From the NCBI RefSeq assembly GCF_949769255.1, contig NZ_OX458329.1:496001-560000 (forward strand): a stretch of 64,000 nucleotides of DNA. The letters run 5' to 3'. Both the position numbers and the translations under genes were made by a program. The notes below the pieces were generated by a model. That model searched no databases and was not told the DNA's origin. It saw only the letters and a list, made by a program, of their open reading frames with translations. Numbering within the stretch: the first letter of the stretch is position 1; each line of letters starts with the position of its first letter. Source of the DNA: Mobiluncus massiliensis (lineage in GTDB: Bacteria; Actinomycetota; Actinomycetes; Actinomycetales; Actinomycetaceae). Positions 16,772 through 26,682 of the stretch are shown here, piece by piece.

Positions 16772-18157
16772 ATGGAAACGTTGAGCCTTACCGAGGAACT
16801 ACCCACAGACACCGAAACGGAGGCGCCGGATAACGTGCCGGAGGAACTGTCGAACCCGCCCACAGGCGCCACGGTGTCGTCGGCGGATTCGGCCGCATCT
16901 GGACCGAGCCCGGAAGAACGCCGGGCTCGGGCAATCTGGACCGCTATTGCCCAGCCGGGGGAGCCTGTTGTAGGCCAGGTCATCGGGCATTTCGGGGTCA
17001 TGGAAGCCTTGGAGCGGGTGAAATTCTTGGCGGCGAAGCTGCCGGAAATCGATGACATGATAATTCGCACCGTGTTTCAACCCGTGAGGCTGCCGGCATC
17101 GGTGGCGCAAATTGAGGGGTGGGCTTTGCGGCTGCGGGAACTCAACTTAGAGATGGAATATCAGCTGCTGAGTCGAGATGGTGGGACGTTGGTGGTGCCT
17201 GGCGATGCGGCTTGGCCAACGATGGCGGACGATCTGGGAACGGTGGCGCCGTTGGCGCTGTGGGTGCGGGGCAATCCGCGGGTTTTGCAGGCGCTGGCGT
17301 CAGAGGGGGCAGTAGCCCTGGTGGGCGCGCGTTGCGCGACCCACTACGGAACGGATATAGCCCAGGAAATCGCTTATGAACTGGGGGAGCGTGGTATCTG
17401 GGTCGTCAGTGGCGGAGCCTATGGGATCGACGCGGCCGCTCATCAAGGGGCGCTCGCCTCACGAGGCAAAACTATCAGTGTCCAGGCCGGTGGGTTGGGC
17501 GAGCTGTACCCGGCCATGAATGCGCGGCTGTTTTCCCAGATTCAGCAAACCGGGGCGATTGTCAGCGAAGCCCCGCCCTCTCAGCGTCCCGCCAAACACC
17601 TGTTTTTGACCAGGAACCGCATCATTTCGGCTCTGTCTCAAGTTGTGGTGGTCGTTGAAGCCGGTGAGCGTTCCGGGGCGATGTCTACCGCCAATCATGG
17701 CGCAGAGCAGGGACGTCAGGTCGCCGCGGTGCCCGGACCGGTCACCTCCACCGCTTCGGCAGGATGCCATCGGCTGATTCGCGAAGGCGCTGCCCTGGTG
17801 ACGAACGCGGAGGAGATCATGGAACTCATGTTTCCGCTGAACGCTCAGGAGCAAAAGGTGTTCGGTGCCGGGGTGGCCGCAAACAAAGCCGATGCCGGGG
17901 CGGCAGCGTCTGCACCCCAGCGCAACTCCGCCGGACAGATCCCGGCGCCCTCGCTCTTTGCCGGATTGAGCAGTGACGGCGTGAAAGTCATTGATTCCCT
18001 GTCGAAAACGGCGTGGAAATCCTTAGAGCAGGTGGCTCGTGCCGCCGGTTTGGGCACTCGCACGGTGCAAAGCGAGCTGGGGTTGATGGAGCTGGACGGC
18101 AAGGTCGAAACCCGCAACGGGCGGTATCGCCTGGGGGCGACTGCTATGGCCAGATAG
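16772..18157 (+). CDS. dprA: DNA-processing protein DprA
   Basis: A 461-residue protein that binds incoming single-stranded DNA and loads RecA during transformation. The Rossmann-like core (residues ~165-365) has ALVGARCATHYG, VVSGGAYGIDAAAHQGAL and EAGERSGAMSTANHG. An acidic, Pro/Thr-rich N-terminal region (about 50 residues) precedes a helical SAM-like domain. The C-terminus (~390-455) looks like a winged helix (DLZ-type). AAAGGAAA precedes the ATG, 10 bases after comM. Confidence 0.95.
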   Translation: METLSLTEELPTDTETEAPDNVPEELSNPPTGATVSSADSAASGPSPEERRARAIWTAIAQPGEPVVGQVIGHFGVMEALERVKFLAAKLPEIDDMIIRTVFQPVRLPASVAQIEGWALRLRELNLEMEYQLLSRDGGTLVVPGDAAWPTMADDLGTVAPLALWVRGNPRVLQALASEGAVALVGARCATHYGTDIAQEIAYELGERGIWVVSGGAYGIDAAAHQGALASRGKTISVQAGGLGELYPAMNARLFSQIQQTGAIVSEAPPSQRPAKHLFLTRNRIISALSQVVVVVEAGERSGAMSTANHGAEQGRQVAAVPGPVTSTASAGCHRLIREGAALVTNAEEIMELMFPLNAQEQKVFGAGVAANKADAGAAASAPQRNSAGQIPAPSLFAGLSSDGVKVIDSLSKTAWKSLEQVARAAGLGTRTVQSELGLMELDGKVETRNGRYRLGATAMAR

Positions 18158-18160
18158 AAT
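18155..18160 (+). promoter_or_regulatory. Leaderless -10 promoter of xerC
   Basis: TAGAAT is followed by exactly 6 bases and the GTG of xerC. It overlaps the 3' end of dprA, so xerC may be transcribed separately from the competence genes. Confidence 0.5.
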
Positions 18161-18166
18161 CATGGG

Positions 18167-19138
18167 GTGAGTGAAAATCATCCAGCCGCGGACTTCGCCT
18201 CGGAAATCACCGCTGATTTTGGGCAATGGCTGAGCGTAAACCGGGGGCTTTCCCCGCAAACTGTGCGGGCCTATCTCACGGATTTGCGGGAATTGATGAC
18301 TTTCCTGGTCGACTCCGCTTCCGAGGATGACTCCGGAGTGTCACGGCTGCGTGCGGATTTGGCTAATCCTGCCCGGATTCGGGCGTGGCTGGGTTCGATG
18401 AGCCGCGCGGGGATGAGCCGCGCCACGCTAGCTCGCCGAGTCGCGTCCTTCCGCACTTTTGCGTCGTGGGCGCAGGTCCGCGGCATTGTCCCGGGCGATG
18501 CTGGGCAAAACCTGCGGGCTTCGCGGCCGGATAATGCCCTGCCCACGGTTCTGTCGGCCGCTGATGCGGCGCACCTCTTGGAAACGGCTCGAGCCGCTGC
18601 TTATCGGGAAGACTCCGCTGCTCCCGATCCGGTCAAACTGCGAGACTGGGCCGCATTGGAGCTGCTTTATGCCACCGGCATTCGGGTCAGTGAGTTGACC
18701 GGGCTGGAACTAGCTAACATCAACAAAAGCCAGCGCACTATCCGGGTGACGGGAAAAGGCGACAAACAGCGGGTTGTCCCCTACGGTATTCCCGCGGGTC
18801 TGGCGCTGGAAGAGTACCTGGAAAAAGGCCGCCCCGCCCTGGTGAATCCGGAAAAACCGGCGCTGAACCGGGTATTTCTGGGAGCAAAAGGCGGGGTGTT
18901 GGATACGCGGATAGTCCGCGGCATGCTGCATCGCCTGACCGCGCAGGCGGGAGTACCGGACTTGGGACCACACGGGCTGCGCCACACCGCCGCTACCCAC
19001 CTGTTGGATGGCGGCGCGGATCTGCGCAGTGTCCAGGAAATCCTGGGGCACGCCAGCCTGGCCACAACCCAGCGCTATACGCACCTGTCGATGGACAAGC
19101 TCCGCGCGGTGTATTTGCAGGCGCATCCCCGGGCCTAA
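18167..19138 (+). CDS. xerC: Tyrosine recombinase XerC
   Basis: A 323-residue site-specific recombinase that, with XerD, resolves chromosome dimers at dif. The N-terminal SAM-like DNA-binding domain covers residues ~10-115. The catalytic domain has Arg in ATGIRVSEL, Lys in TGKGDKQR, HGLRHTAATHLL (His-x-x-Arg) and the final LGHASLATTQRYTH with the nucleophile Tyr. Chromosomal xerC next to dprA is the usual actinobacterial arrangement, which argues against a mobile-element integrase. Confidence 0.93.
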   Translation: MSENHPAADFASEITADFGQWLSVNRGLSPQTVRAYLTDLRELMTFLVDSASEDDSGVSRLRADLANPARIRAWLGSMSRAGMSRATLARRVASFRTFASWAQVRGIVPGDAGQNLRASRPDNALPTVLSAADAAHLLETARAAAYREDSAAPDPVKLRDWAALELLYATGIRVSELTGLELANINKSQRTIRVTGKGDKQRVVPYGIPAGLALEEYLEKGRPALVNPEKPALNRVFLGAKGGVLDTRIVRGMLHRLTAQAGVPDLGPHGLRHTAATHLLDGGADLRSVQEILGHASLATTQRYTHLSMDKLRAVYLQAHPRA

Positions 19139-19329
19139 AGTCCCAATTTAAAAAAATCCCCAATGATTTTCTAAAATATTGAAAAATCGAGCCTTTGAGC
19201 TGGACGGATAGTTTCCTGGGAATGTCTTGACAAAACTGGGAAAAAGCTGGATTGATTCTATGAATTTCCTACAATAACACATACAATGTTTTAAGAACTT
19301 GTAGAGTATGGTGCCTCGAAAGGAGCGTC

Positions 19330-20067
19330 ATGGTCGGGAAACTGCGGATCTTACAAGCATCGCTGGTGATGCTGTGCTCTGCTGCGGTCTTGACGGGATG
19401 CGGTACTGCGGTTGGTGCTTCTGGCTCTGAGAGGACCGCCCGGGAAATGATGACCGCGGATATTCCTCTGGTCGAACCCGCCGCCCCTGAAACGACCCAA
19501 GACCCGATTCCCGGAGCACCGGCGCCGCGCTATACCGCGGCCACCGAAGGTAAACCTTCCCCCGCTGACCTGCAGACCATTCCCGCTGATCAGTTGATGA
19601 AGGTGGCACCGTTCGACAAGCCGAAGTTTTTCCACGAGTTTTCCGTGGACGGCGCGGCCACAGTGGTGAAGTACTTTACCTACTCCATGTACTACAGCTT
19701 TGTGGCGAGCGATACTCATTTCGCCAACCAGGTTTACACCAATGCCTGCACGAAGTGCCAGGAGATGGCCCAGTGGTCCAATGCCTTCACAAAGAAGTAC
19801 TCCCACGTGGAAACCGGGGTGCCGCGCACGGAAATCCTCGATGTTTCTGTCGGAAAGACCAAACAGAACCAGTCGGTTTTTTGGGTCGTGGCTCGCAATG
19901 AAGAACCTCCGATTATCGCTCGCTCCGACAAGGGCGAGATTCTGAAATACGACGCCCCTTCGAACACCGTATCCCAGTACCGGGTGGAGTACGTTCACGG
20001 CAGCAACTTGATTACCGGCATCTATAAAGCCCCGACTCAATATTCATCTTCCCCTGCTGAGAAGTAA
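19330..20067 (+). CDS. Lipoprotein, DUF6318-like
   Basis: A 245-residue secreted lipoprotein: signal peptide with lipobox LTGCG (Cys24), then a Pro/Thr-rich linker, then a domain (residues ~100-235) resembling the actinobacterial DUF6318 family. That domain has FFHEFSVDGAATVVKYFTYSMYYSF followed by a Cys-x-x-Cys pair (NACTKCQEMAQW). Function unknown; it would sit on the outer face of the membrane. AAAGGAG precedes the ATG. The 190-base AT-rich gap upstream has TTGACA at 19227-19232 and TACAAT at 19270 and 19282, without standard spacing. Confidence 0.75.
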   Translation: MVGKLRILQASLVMLCSAAVLTGCGTAVGASGSERTAREMMTADIPLVEPAAPETTQDPIPGAPAPRYTAATEGKPSPADLQTIPADQLMKVAPFDKPKFFHEFSVDGAATVVKYFTYSMYYSFVASDTHFANQVYTNACTKCQEMAQWSNAFTKKYSHVETGVPRTEILDVSVGKTKQNQSVFWVVARNEEPPIIARSDKGEILKYDAPSNTVSQYRVEYVHGSNLITGIYKAPTQYSSSPAEK

Positions 20068-20100
20068 GCGCTCGGCTTCGGCCGATTGTCTGCAATCCGC

Positions 20101-20667
20101 CTAGTGAACCGGGAACAGGCGAATCCTTCCCCCCAACAGACGCAACGGGTCTACGTAACCGTCCGGGCCGTCCTTGACCCCGAAATGCAGGCAGTCCCCA
20201 CCGGAACAGTGTCCTCCCAGCGCCGTCCCGATAGCTTGGCCACGAGTCACGTCGTCGCCGACCGCGACCGAAGGTTCTACCGGTTCGTAGGTGTAGCGCC
20301 GTCCGGTGGTGTCCTCGAGGGAAATCACCGGACGACCCGCCAAGTTACCGGCATAGAGCACCGTCGCGTCAGTCGCGGCAAAAACGGTTTCCCCGGGACT
20401 CACCCTGAGGTCGATACCGCGGTGTCCGGACAGCCATTTTTGGGCCGGTGGGTCGAATTTGCGTGGAACTGCCGTCGGGTGACCCGTAGGCCAGTACAGG
20501 AAGTCGCGCAGGTCTGACGTTTTCCCTGGTGAAAAGGCCGTTGGGGTCGCTGAACTGGCAACGGCGGGTAAGCCTCGGTCGGCGTTGACGCCGGCGGCTG
20601 GCGAAGCGGACACTCCGGTCAGGCTCAAGGTCAGGCAACAGCAAAGCGTGATGATAACTTTTCTCAT
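20101..20667 (-). CDS. Secreted M23 family peptidase-like protein (Rv2891-type)
   Basis: A 188-residue protein with a signal peptide (MRKVIITLCCCLTLSLTGVSASPA) and an M23 LytM-type domain. HRGIDLR gives the first metal-binding His and Asp and CLHFGV the last His. The first residue of the usual HxH pair is Cys (GDCLHFG). The same CLHxG pattern occurs, as I recall, in the mycobacterial protein Rv2891, which also lies beside rpsB, so this is probably a conserved subfamily, perhaps non-catalytic. The start at 20667 is chosen because it gives a signal peptide; the longer open frame would put 32 residues before it. Divergent from rpsB. Confidence 0.85.
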   Translation of the reverse strand: MRKVIITLCCCLTLSLTGVSASPAAGVNADRGLPAVASSATPTAFSPGKTSDLRDFLYWPTGHPTAVPRKFDPPAQKWLSGHRGIDLRVSPGETVFAATDATVLYAGNLAGRPVISLEDTTGRRYTYEPVEPSVAVGDDVTRGQAIGTALGGHCSGGDCLHFGVKDGPDGYVDPLRLLGGRIRLFPVH

Positions 20668-20810
20668 GACTGCAGTGTGTCGCGAAAGGGAACACCCGCA
20701 CCAGAGAAAAATTTTTTCCCTGTGGAAAACCACCATTTCGCCCCACCTGTGGATAAACCACAAAACCGCACCAGGTCGCGCCGAATTGGCTTTTTCATAG
20801 GAAGTTTTGG

Positions 20811-21036
20811 TAAAGTTAACCCTCGCAGCTGCCCATGCAGCTGACTTCGCGTGTTCGCAATCGCGGCGCTGCCGGTTTTTTCGTCAGCCTAGTCGTGATG
20901 AGCGCAATCCTCCAGGTCCCTGCGGGGTGGGGAAAGCGAGCGGACACCAGGCATTAACCGAAATTGGACGTAGACGTCCCCGGAGTGCGGCGCGCGCCGG
21001 GGCAGCTGTGTCCCATAACTGAAAGAAGGACGCCAC
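20811..21036 (+). promoter_or_regulatory. Promoter and structured leader of rpsB
   Basis: TAAAGT at 20811-20816 is a -10 candidate with TTGGCT 19 bases upstream. The ~210-base leader contains a 7-base-pair hairpin (20826-20832 with 20837-20843) and a CCCCGG/CCGGGG stem (about 20979-21002). A third copy of GCAGCTG at 21002-21008 could pair with the first hairpin arm instead. The ribosome-binding site is GAAAGAAGGA. No gene is seen in the 369-base gap; S2 autoregulation is a plausible inference. Confidence 0.4.
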
Positions 21037-21894
21037 ATGGCAGTCGTTACCATGCGCCAGCTTTTGGAAAGCGGCGTACATTTCGGGCATCAGACCCGTC
21101 GCTGGAACCCCAAGATGAAGCGGTTTATTTTGACCGACCGTTCCGGCATTTACATTCTCGATTTGCAGCAAACCATCGCTGACATCGATATTGCTTACGA
21201 ATTTGTGAAGGAAACCGTGGCCCACGGTGGCACCATGCTGTTCGTTGGCACCAAGAAACAGGCTCAGGAGTCCATTCAGGAACAGGCCACCCGCGTGGGA
21301 ATGCCTTACGTCAACGAACGTTGGCTGGGTGGCATGCTGACCAACTTCTCTACGGTACACAAGCGTTTGCAGCGTTTGAAGGAACTGGAACAGTACGACT
21401 TTGAGGACACTTCCGCTTCGGGGTTGACGAAGAAGGAACTGTTGATGATGCGCCGTGAAAAGGACAAGCTGGCCAAGACTTTGGGCGGTATCCGCGACAT
21501 GGCAAAGACCCCTTCAGCTATCTGGGTGGTCGACACCAAGAAAGAACACCTGGCCATTGCCGAAGCCCAAAAGCTCGGTATTCCGGTCGTGGCCATCCTG
21601 GACACGAACTGCGACCCTGACGAAGTCGATTACGGCATTCCCGGCAACGACGACGCGATTCGCGCGGTGGATTTGCTGACCAAGGTAATCGCTGACGCTT
21701 GCGCGGAGGGCCTGGTGGCTCGCTCCAAGAAACAACTGGGCGAGAACCCGGAAAGCGCCGAACCGATGGCTGAGTGGGAACGCGAACTGCTGGCCGGCGA
21801 CGATGCGAACACTCCCGCCGAAACCGCTCCGGCGGAGGAAAAGCCTGCTGAACCCGCCGCCGAGGGCGAGAAAGCCGACGAAAAGGCCGAGTAA
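21037..21894 (+). CDS. rpsB: 30S ribosomal protein S2
   Basis: A 285-residue small-subunit protein. The core is complete: [20 protein letters not shown] at the start, then [19 protein letters not shown] and [22 protein letters not shown]. About 40 extra residues at the end are acidic and Ala/Pro-rich (ending [10 protein letters not shown]), a milder version of the tail on S16. It heads rpsB-tsf-pyrH-frr. Confidence 0.97.
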   Translation: MAVVTMRQLLESGVHFGHQTRRWNPKMKRFILTDRSGIYILDLQQTIADIDIAYEFVKETVAHGGTMLFVGTKKQAQESIQEQATRVGMPYVNERWLGGMLTNFSTVHKRLQRLKELEQYDFEDTSASGLTKKELLMMRREKDKLAKTLGGIRDMAKTPSAIWVVDTKKEHLAIAEAQKLGIPVVAILDTNCDPDEVDYGIPGNDDAIRAVDLLTKVIADACAEGLVARSKKQLGENPESAEPMAEWERELLAGDDANTPAETAPAEEKPAEPAAEGEKADEKAE

Positions 21895-22001
21895 TCGGCT
21901 GCACAGGAGCGGGAAACGATTGATTCCGTGCTCTGACTTAAAAAGATTCGGGAATATGAGATTCCCGGTGCATGAAACTTGCTCTGAAACTGGAGGAAAA
22001 A

Positions 22002-22841
22002 TTGGCTAAATACAGTATGCAAGACCTGAAGGATCTGCGCGAAGAAACCGGCGCGGGTCTGGCTGACGTTAAGAAAGCCCTGGAAGAAGCGAACGGCGAC
22101 CGCGAGGAAGCCTTGAAGATTATTCGTGTCAAGGGCTTGAAGTCCCTTTCGAAGCGGGAAGGCCGCTCCGCGGGTGCCGGCTTGATTGCCGCGAAAGTTA
22201 CCGACACCAAGGCTGGCCAGCGCGGCACCATGGTTGAGGTTAACGCGGAAACCGACTTCGTGGTCAAGACCGACAAATTCATCGCGATGGCGGACAAGAT
22301 TCTGGACGCCGCCGCGGCATCCGGCGCGGCTAGCGTAGAGGAACTTTTGGCTGCCAAGTCTGCTGACGGCACCGTCAAGGACACCTTGGACGCGGTCGCG
22401 GCGATCATCGGCGAGAAACTGGAAGTCGGCAACGTGCGTCAGGTCGAGGGCGAAGCCGTCGATGTCTACCTGCACCGTTCTTCCCAGGACCTGCCTCCGA
22501 CTGTTGGCGTGCTGGTGGCTACCGACAAGGCCGGTGCCGAAGTCGCTCACGACGTCGCGATGCACATCGCGGCCTACAGCCCGGAGTACCTCAGTTGCGA
22601 GGATGTTCCCGCTGCGGAAGTCGAAAAGGAACGCGCCACGCTGACCGAAACCACCAAGGCCGAAGGCAAGCCGGAAGCTGCTGTCGCCAAGATCGTGGAA
22701 GGCCGGATGAAGGGCTTTTACAAGGACTGCGTGCTGCTCGAACAGCCCTTTGCCAAGGATCCCAAGACCACGGTCGGCAAGATTGTGGAAGCCTCCAAGG
22801 GCAAGGTCACCGCTTTTGCGCGTTTGCAGGCTGGCGAGTAA
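22002..22841 (+). CDS. tsf: Elongation factor Ts
   Basis: A 279-residue nucleotide exchange factor that recycles EF-Tu by releasing GDP. The start is taken as TTG 22002 because GGAGG lies 5 bases upstream and the protein then begins MAKYSMQDLKDLREETGAG, matching the family; the ATG at 21972 would add ten residues upstream of the ribosome-binding site. The EF-Tu contact region ETDFV (NAETDFVVKTDKF) is intact. A hairpin (21949-21955 with 21961-21967) lies between rpsB and tsf. Confidence 0.96.
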   Translation: MAKYSMQDLKDLREETGAGLADVKKALEEANGDREEALKIIRVKGLKSLSKREGRSAGAGLIAAKVTDTKAGQRGTMVEVNAETDFVVKTDKFIAMADKILDAAAASGAASVEELLAAKSADGTVKDTLDAVAAIIGEKLEVGNVRQVEGEAVDVYLHRSSQDLPPTVGVLVATDKAGAEVAHDVAMHIAAYSPEYLSCEDVPAAEVEKERATLTETTKAEGKPEAAVAKIVEGRMKGFYKDCVLLEQPFAKDPKTTVGKIVEASKGKVTAFARLQAGE

Positions 22842-22874
22842 ACCCGGAAAGGGTTTAGCAACCATTTGAACTAA

Positions 22875-22914
22875 GCAAATGCCCCAGGGTCGATGAAGGC
22901 TTTGGGGCATTTGC
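22875..22914 (+). terminator. Hairpin terminator after tsf
   Basis: A perfect 12-base-pair stem (22875-22886 with 22903-22914) around a 16-base loop. There is no long T-run: the sequence passes directly into the pyrH -10 box. Confidence 0.65.
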
Positions 22915-22915
22915 G

Positions 22916-22921
22916 TATAAT
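22916..22921 (+). promoter_or_regulatory. -10 box of pyrH
   Basis: TATAAT starts one base after the tsf hairpin, giving a start near 22928 and a short leader with AAGGGAGA before the pyrH ATG. No good -35 box is seen because the hairpin arm occupies that place. Confidence 0.5.
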
Positions 22922-22956
22922 GTCTAAGGATGTAGGTCTTTCAAGGGAGAAGATAA

Positions 22957-23694
22957 ATGAGCGACGACGGCTCAGTAGCCCCCGGTAAACGCCGGGTTTT
23001 GATGAAACTGTCCGGTGAAGTCTTTGGCGGCGGTCAAGTGGGGTTGGACCCCGATGTCGTTTCCAATATCGCTCAGCAGGTCGCCGCGGCGGTGACGCAG
23101 GGAGTACAGGTTGCCATCGTGGTTGGCGGCGGGAACTTCTTTCGCGGTGCGGAGCTGAGCCAGCGTGGCTTGGACCGTGCTCGGGCAGACTACATGGGGA
23201 TGTTGGGTACCGTCATGAACGCCCTGGCCCTGCAGGATTTCTTGGAACAGGCCGGAGTGCGCACCCGGGTACAGTCCGCCATCACGATGACCCAGGTCGC
23301 CGAGCCTTATGTGCCCTTGCGTGCCATTCGTCACCTCGAAAAAGGGCGTGTGGTCGTGTTCGGGGCGGGTGCGGGGATGCCGTACTTCTCGACCGACACC
23401 GTTAGCGCACAGCGTGCCCTGGAAACGCACTGCCAGGAACTGCTGGTGGGCAAGAACGGGGTGGACGGGGTGTACACCGACGATCCGCGCCAGAACCCTC
23501 AGGCTAAAAAACTCGATGAAGTCAGCTATGAGAAAGCGCTGCACGATGGGCTGAAAGTCGTGGATGCGGCCGCTTTCTCCCTGTGTTCGGAAAACAAGCT
23601 GAAGATGCGTGTATTCGGCATGGCCCAGCCAGGCAACGTCACCAGAGCGTTGCTGGGCGAAAACATCGGTACTGTGCTGTACAACGAAAAGTGA
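22957..23694 (+). CDS. pyrH: Uridylate kinase (UMP kinase)
   Basis: A 245-residue hexameric kinase converting UMP to UDP in pyrimidine nucleotide synthesis. It shows the amino-acid-kinase fold: [38 protein letters not shown] (UMP site) and [17 protein letters not shown]. Length is normal. It lies between tsf and frr as in most bacteria. Confidence 0.97.
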   Translation: MSDDGSVAPGKRRVLMKLSGEVFGGGQVGLDPDVVSNIAQQVAAAVTQGVQVAIVVGGGNFFRGAELSQRGLDRARADYMGMLGTVMNALALQDFLEQAGVRTRVQSAITMTQVAEPYVPLRAIRHLEKGRVVVFGAGAGMPYFSTDTVSAQRALETHCQELLVGKNGVDGVYTDDPRQNPQAKKLDEVSYEKALHDGLKVVDAAAFSLCSENKLKMRVFGMAQPGNVTRALLGENIGTVLYNEK

Positions 23695-23756
23695 TTGAAA
23701 CGAAGAAAACCCACCGGGGAACCTGTGGAGAAAGCTAAGGAACAAAGGAGAAACCC

Positions 23757-24314
23757 TTGATTGAAGACACCCTCAAATCCGCCAAGAGCATGATGGCGAA
23801 AGCCTTGAGCGCCACCCAAGATGAATTCGCTGCCATCCGTACCGGTCGAGCCAACACCGCCATGTTTGACGGCATTATGGTCGACTACTATGGCGCCCCG
23901 ACCCCGTTAAAGCAGCTCGCTTCCTTTAACATTCCCGAAGCGCGCACCGTCATCGTCCAGCCTTTTGACAAGTCCGCTTCACAAGACATCATTCGTGCTA
24001 TTGCGGAAGCCGACTTGGGCGTGAACCCCACTGACGACGGCAAAACGATACGCATCGTCTTGCCCGCTCTGACAGAGGAACGCCGCAAGGAATACGTTAA
24101 GATGGCGAAAACCAAAGCCGAGGAGGGCCGCCAATCCGTGCGTTCGCTGCGCCGCAAAGCCAAGGACGAATTCGAAACCATGCTAAAGAACAAGGAACTC
24201 GGCGAGGACGAAATCAAACGCGGTGAAAAGGAACTTGATTCCATTACGAAGAAGTTCACCGATGAGATTGACCAGCTCCTGGCTGCCAAAGAATCAGAGT
24301 TGATGACTATCTAG
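23757..24314 (+). CDS. frr: Ribosome recycling factor
   Basis: A 185-residue protein that splits post-termination ribosomes with EF-G. Length matches the family exactly. TGRANTAMFDGIMVDYYG and FDKSASQDIIRAI are family segments. The TTG start is supported by AAAGGAG 6 bases upstream and by the match to family N-termini. Next gene is cdsA. Confidence 0.96.
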   Translation: MIEDTLKSAKSMMAKALSATQDEFAAIRTGRANTAMFDGIMVDYYGAPTPLKQLASFNIPEARTVIVQPFDKSASQDIIRAIAEADLGVNPTDDGKTIRIVLPALTEERRKEYVKMAKTKAEEGRQSVRSLRRKAKDEFETMLKNKELGEDEIKRGEKELDSITKKFTDEIDQLLAAKESELMTI

Positions 24315-24360
24315 GCCTCGCCAGCCCGTTATTACCCGTTTATTACCTGGGTTTTAGAGC

Positions 24361-25401
24361 ATGGTTGATACTGAAGATTTCCAGACGCCGCAATCTGTTG
24401 AGCCAGCGGCATCCCCGGCGACTGAGGACACTGGGGTGCATCCGGTGACCCGGCCCAGCCGCAGGGAAAACCGCGCCGCGCAACAGCGCCGGAGACCGCG
24501 CTTGGGCATGCCTTCCGCGAAATCCGCGAAAAAGGAGTCTAAACCCGGGCAATCCGCGCCCGACAAATCTCAGAAGGCCGGCCGCAACCTGGTGGCGGCC
24601 ACCGGGGTCGGGGCGGGACTGCTGGCGGCGTATGGACTGACCCTATTCCTGGTGAAGCCCCTGTTCGCGGCCTTGTGCGTGGTGACGATTGTGGCTTGCC
24701 TCATCGAGTTTCGCCACGCCATCCGGTTTACGGATCGGCATTTGGGTATGCCGATTGTCGTCATCGGGGGAATCGGGATTTTCATCTGTGCTTGGCAGGT
24801 CGGATTGGAGGCCATGCTAACCGCAACTTTCCTGACAGTGGCGGCCGCCCTGCTGTGGCAGTTGGCGGGTCCCTACCGCGGTGAAGATGCGCTCAAGAAC
24901 GTGACGGTCAGCACCCTGACCGTGGCTTATATTCCGTTCTTGGGGTCTTTCCTGGCTTTGTTGGCGGTGGAATGCGGGGCAAAAGCGACCGCGGTTTTCG
25001 TTTTGTCCGTCACGCTGGGTTCGGATACCGGGGGCTATTTCTGCGGGCGATTCCTGGGACGTCACCACATGGCACCGTCTATTTCCCCGCGCAAGACGTG
25101 GGAAGGGTTTGCCGGTTCGGTCCTGTTTGCCGTTATCGTGTCCGTGGCAGGCACGTTCTGGATTGGGATTCCGTGGTTTTACGGGATTATTTTGGGTGTT
25201 TTCATGGCAGTAGTGGGGACTCTGGGCGATTTGAGCGAGTCGTTGTTGAAACGGGAACTCGGCATTAAAGATATGGGCCACCTGTTGCCGGGGCACGGCG
25301 GGCTGCTGGATCGGATGGATTCTATCCTGATGACAGCGCCGGTGGCCTATATCGTGTTGAAGTTCGCTATCTTTTCTCAGCAGGCCCCGGTGCTGTCCTA
25401 A
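24361..25401 (+). CDS. cdsA: Phosphatidate cytidylyltransferase
   Basis: A 346-residue membrane enzyme that makes CDP-diacylglycerol from phosphatidate and CTP, the entry to phospholipid synthesis. A basic, disordered cytoplasmic N-terminus (residues 1-75) precedes about eight membrane helices. The active-site region is at the end: [29 protein letters not shown] and [16 protein letters not shown] with [10 protein letters not shown]. The gene order frr-cdsA-rlmN is typical. Confidence 0.95.
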   Translation: MVDTEDFQTPQSVEPAASPATEDTGVHPVTRPSRRENRAAQQRRRPRLGMPSAKSAKKESKPGQSAPDKSQKAGRNLVAATGVGAGLLAAYGLTLFLVKPLFAALCVVTIVACLIEFRHAIRFTDRHLGMPIVVIGGIGIFICAWQVGLEAMLTATFLTVAAALLWQLAGPYRGEDALKNVTVSTLTVAYIPFLGSFLALLAVECGAKATAVFVLSVTLGSDTGGYFCGRFLGRHHMAPSISPRKTWEGFAGSVLFAVIVSVAGTFWIGIPWFYGIILGVFMAVVGTLGDLSESLLKRELGIKDMGHLLPGHGGLLDRMDSILMTAPVAYIVLKFAIFSQQAPVLS

Positions 25402-25432
25402 AACCCCGCTCGGGAAGTTCCGGGAAAACCGT

Positions 25433-25438
25433 TAAACT
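25433..25438 (+). promoter_or_regulatory. Near-leaderless -10 box of rlmN
   Basis: TAAACT places the transcription start one base before the rlmN ATG. No ribosome-binding site precedes that ATG. Confidence 0.4.
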
Positions 25439-25445
25439 TAAACCT

Positions 25446-26618
25446 ATGGAGAGACAGGTTCTGCCCCACGAACAACCGCCACTGGGGGCCACGCACGCGG
25501 GGGCTGCGGCAGAACTCAACTTTCGGGCGCAGGCTCGCGGCAAACCGCCGCAGCATTTCGCCGACTTCGACCCGCAGCAACGCCGTGAGGCGGTAGCCGC
25601 GGCGGGAATGCGCCCGTTTCGTGCCGACCAGGTGGCGCGCCACTATTTTGGGCGCTTTGAAGCCGAGCCCTCCCAGATGACAGACCTGGGCCAGGCCGAC
25701 CAGGAACGGGCTCGCGGCCTGCTGCCTGAGCTCATTACCCCGGTCGTGACCCAAGTTGCTGATAAGGGCTGGACTCGCAAAACTCTGTGGCGGCTATTCG
25801 ATGGCGCCCAAGTGGAATCCGTCCTGATGCGCTACCCGAAACGCGTCACCTTGTGCGTATCCTCACAGGTCGGCTGCGGGATGGGCTGCCCGTTTTGCGC
25901 GACCGGCCAGCTTGGCTTGACCCGAAATCTCTCGGCGGCCGAAATCTTGGAACAGGTTCGGCTCGCTGCTAGGGCCGCCCAAGACGGGGAACTCGGCAGT
26001 CCGGCACGGCTGTCTAATCTGGTGTTTATGGGGATGGGTGAGCCGCTGGCCAACTACAAATCCCTGCTGCACACGATTCGGACCCTCACCGCCGAAGTCC
26101 CGCAAGGCTTCGGGATTTCGGCCCGCAACCTGGTCGTTTCCACCGTCGGGCTGGTGCCGGGAATCCGCAAGTTGACCCAGGAAGGGCTGCCGGTCACTCT
26201 GGCCGTGTCCCTGCACGCACCTGACGATGAATTGCGCAACGAACTGATACCCATGAACCGGCGCTACCAGGTCGACGAACTGTTGGACACCGCTTATGCG
26301 TATTTCCAAGCGACCGGGCGGCGTGTTTCTATCGAATACGCCCTGATTAGAGACATGAACGACCATCCGTGGCGAGCCCGGCTGCTAGCGGATAAACTCA
26401 ATGAACGGGGTAAAACTTGGGCGCATGTGAACCCGATTCCGCTCAATCCCACGCCGGGGAGCATCTGGGATGCGTCCCTGCCGCGTGTCATGGACGAATT
26501 CATAGAGATTTTGCGGCAAGCTGGAATCAGCACTACGTTGCGGGATACGCGCGGCTCGGATATTGACGGGGCCTGCGGGCAGCTCGCGGCGAAAGCGAAG
26601 CAGCCTCCCGCGGCTTAG
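25446..26618 (+). CDS. rlmN: 23S rRNA (adenine2503-C2) / tRNA methyltransferase RlmN
   Basis: A 390-residue radical-SAM enzyme that methylates A2503 of 23S rRNA and A37 of some tRNAs. The iron-sulfur cluster motif is [11 protein letters not shown] (C-x3-C-x2-C). [10 protein letters not shown] binds SAM, and the two other catalytic Cys would lie in [18 protein letters not shown] near the C-terminus and upstream. [11 protein letters not shown] is a family segment. Slightly longer than average through its N-terminus. Confidence 0.95.
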   Translation: MERQVLPHEQPPLGATHAGAAAELNFRAQARGKPPQHFADFDPQQRREAVAAAGMRPFRADQVARHYFGRFEAEPSQMTDLGQADQERARGLLPELITPVVTQVADKGWTRKTLWRLFDGAQVESVLMRYPKRVTLCVSSQVGCGMGCPFCATGQLGLTRNLSAAEILEQVRLAARAAQDGELGSPARLSNLVFMGMGEPLANYKSLLHTIRTLTAEVPQGFGISARNLVVSTVGLVPGIRKLTQEGLPVTLAVSLHAPDDELRNELIPMNRRYQVDELLDTAYAYFQATGRRVSIEYALIRDMNDHPWRARLLADKLNERGKTWAHVNPIPLNPTPGSIWDASLPRVMDEFIEILRQAGISTTLRDTRGSDIDGACGQLAAKAKQPPAA

Positions 26619-26682
26619 AGGAAACTCCGGAAGCGTGCGGAAAACTGTTGAGAGTATAGAGAAACAAGGAAAGGGCCGGGAC

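Noticed and set aside
18167-19138. Integrase of a mobile element
   Set aside because: Sequence features and position beside dprA fit chromosomal XerC; no attachment site or cargo genes are adjacent.
21630-22910. 426-codon open frame on the minus strand
   Set aside because: It lies entirely opposite rpsB and tsf, which are certain genes; its protein has no family features and mirrors their codon bias.
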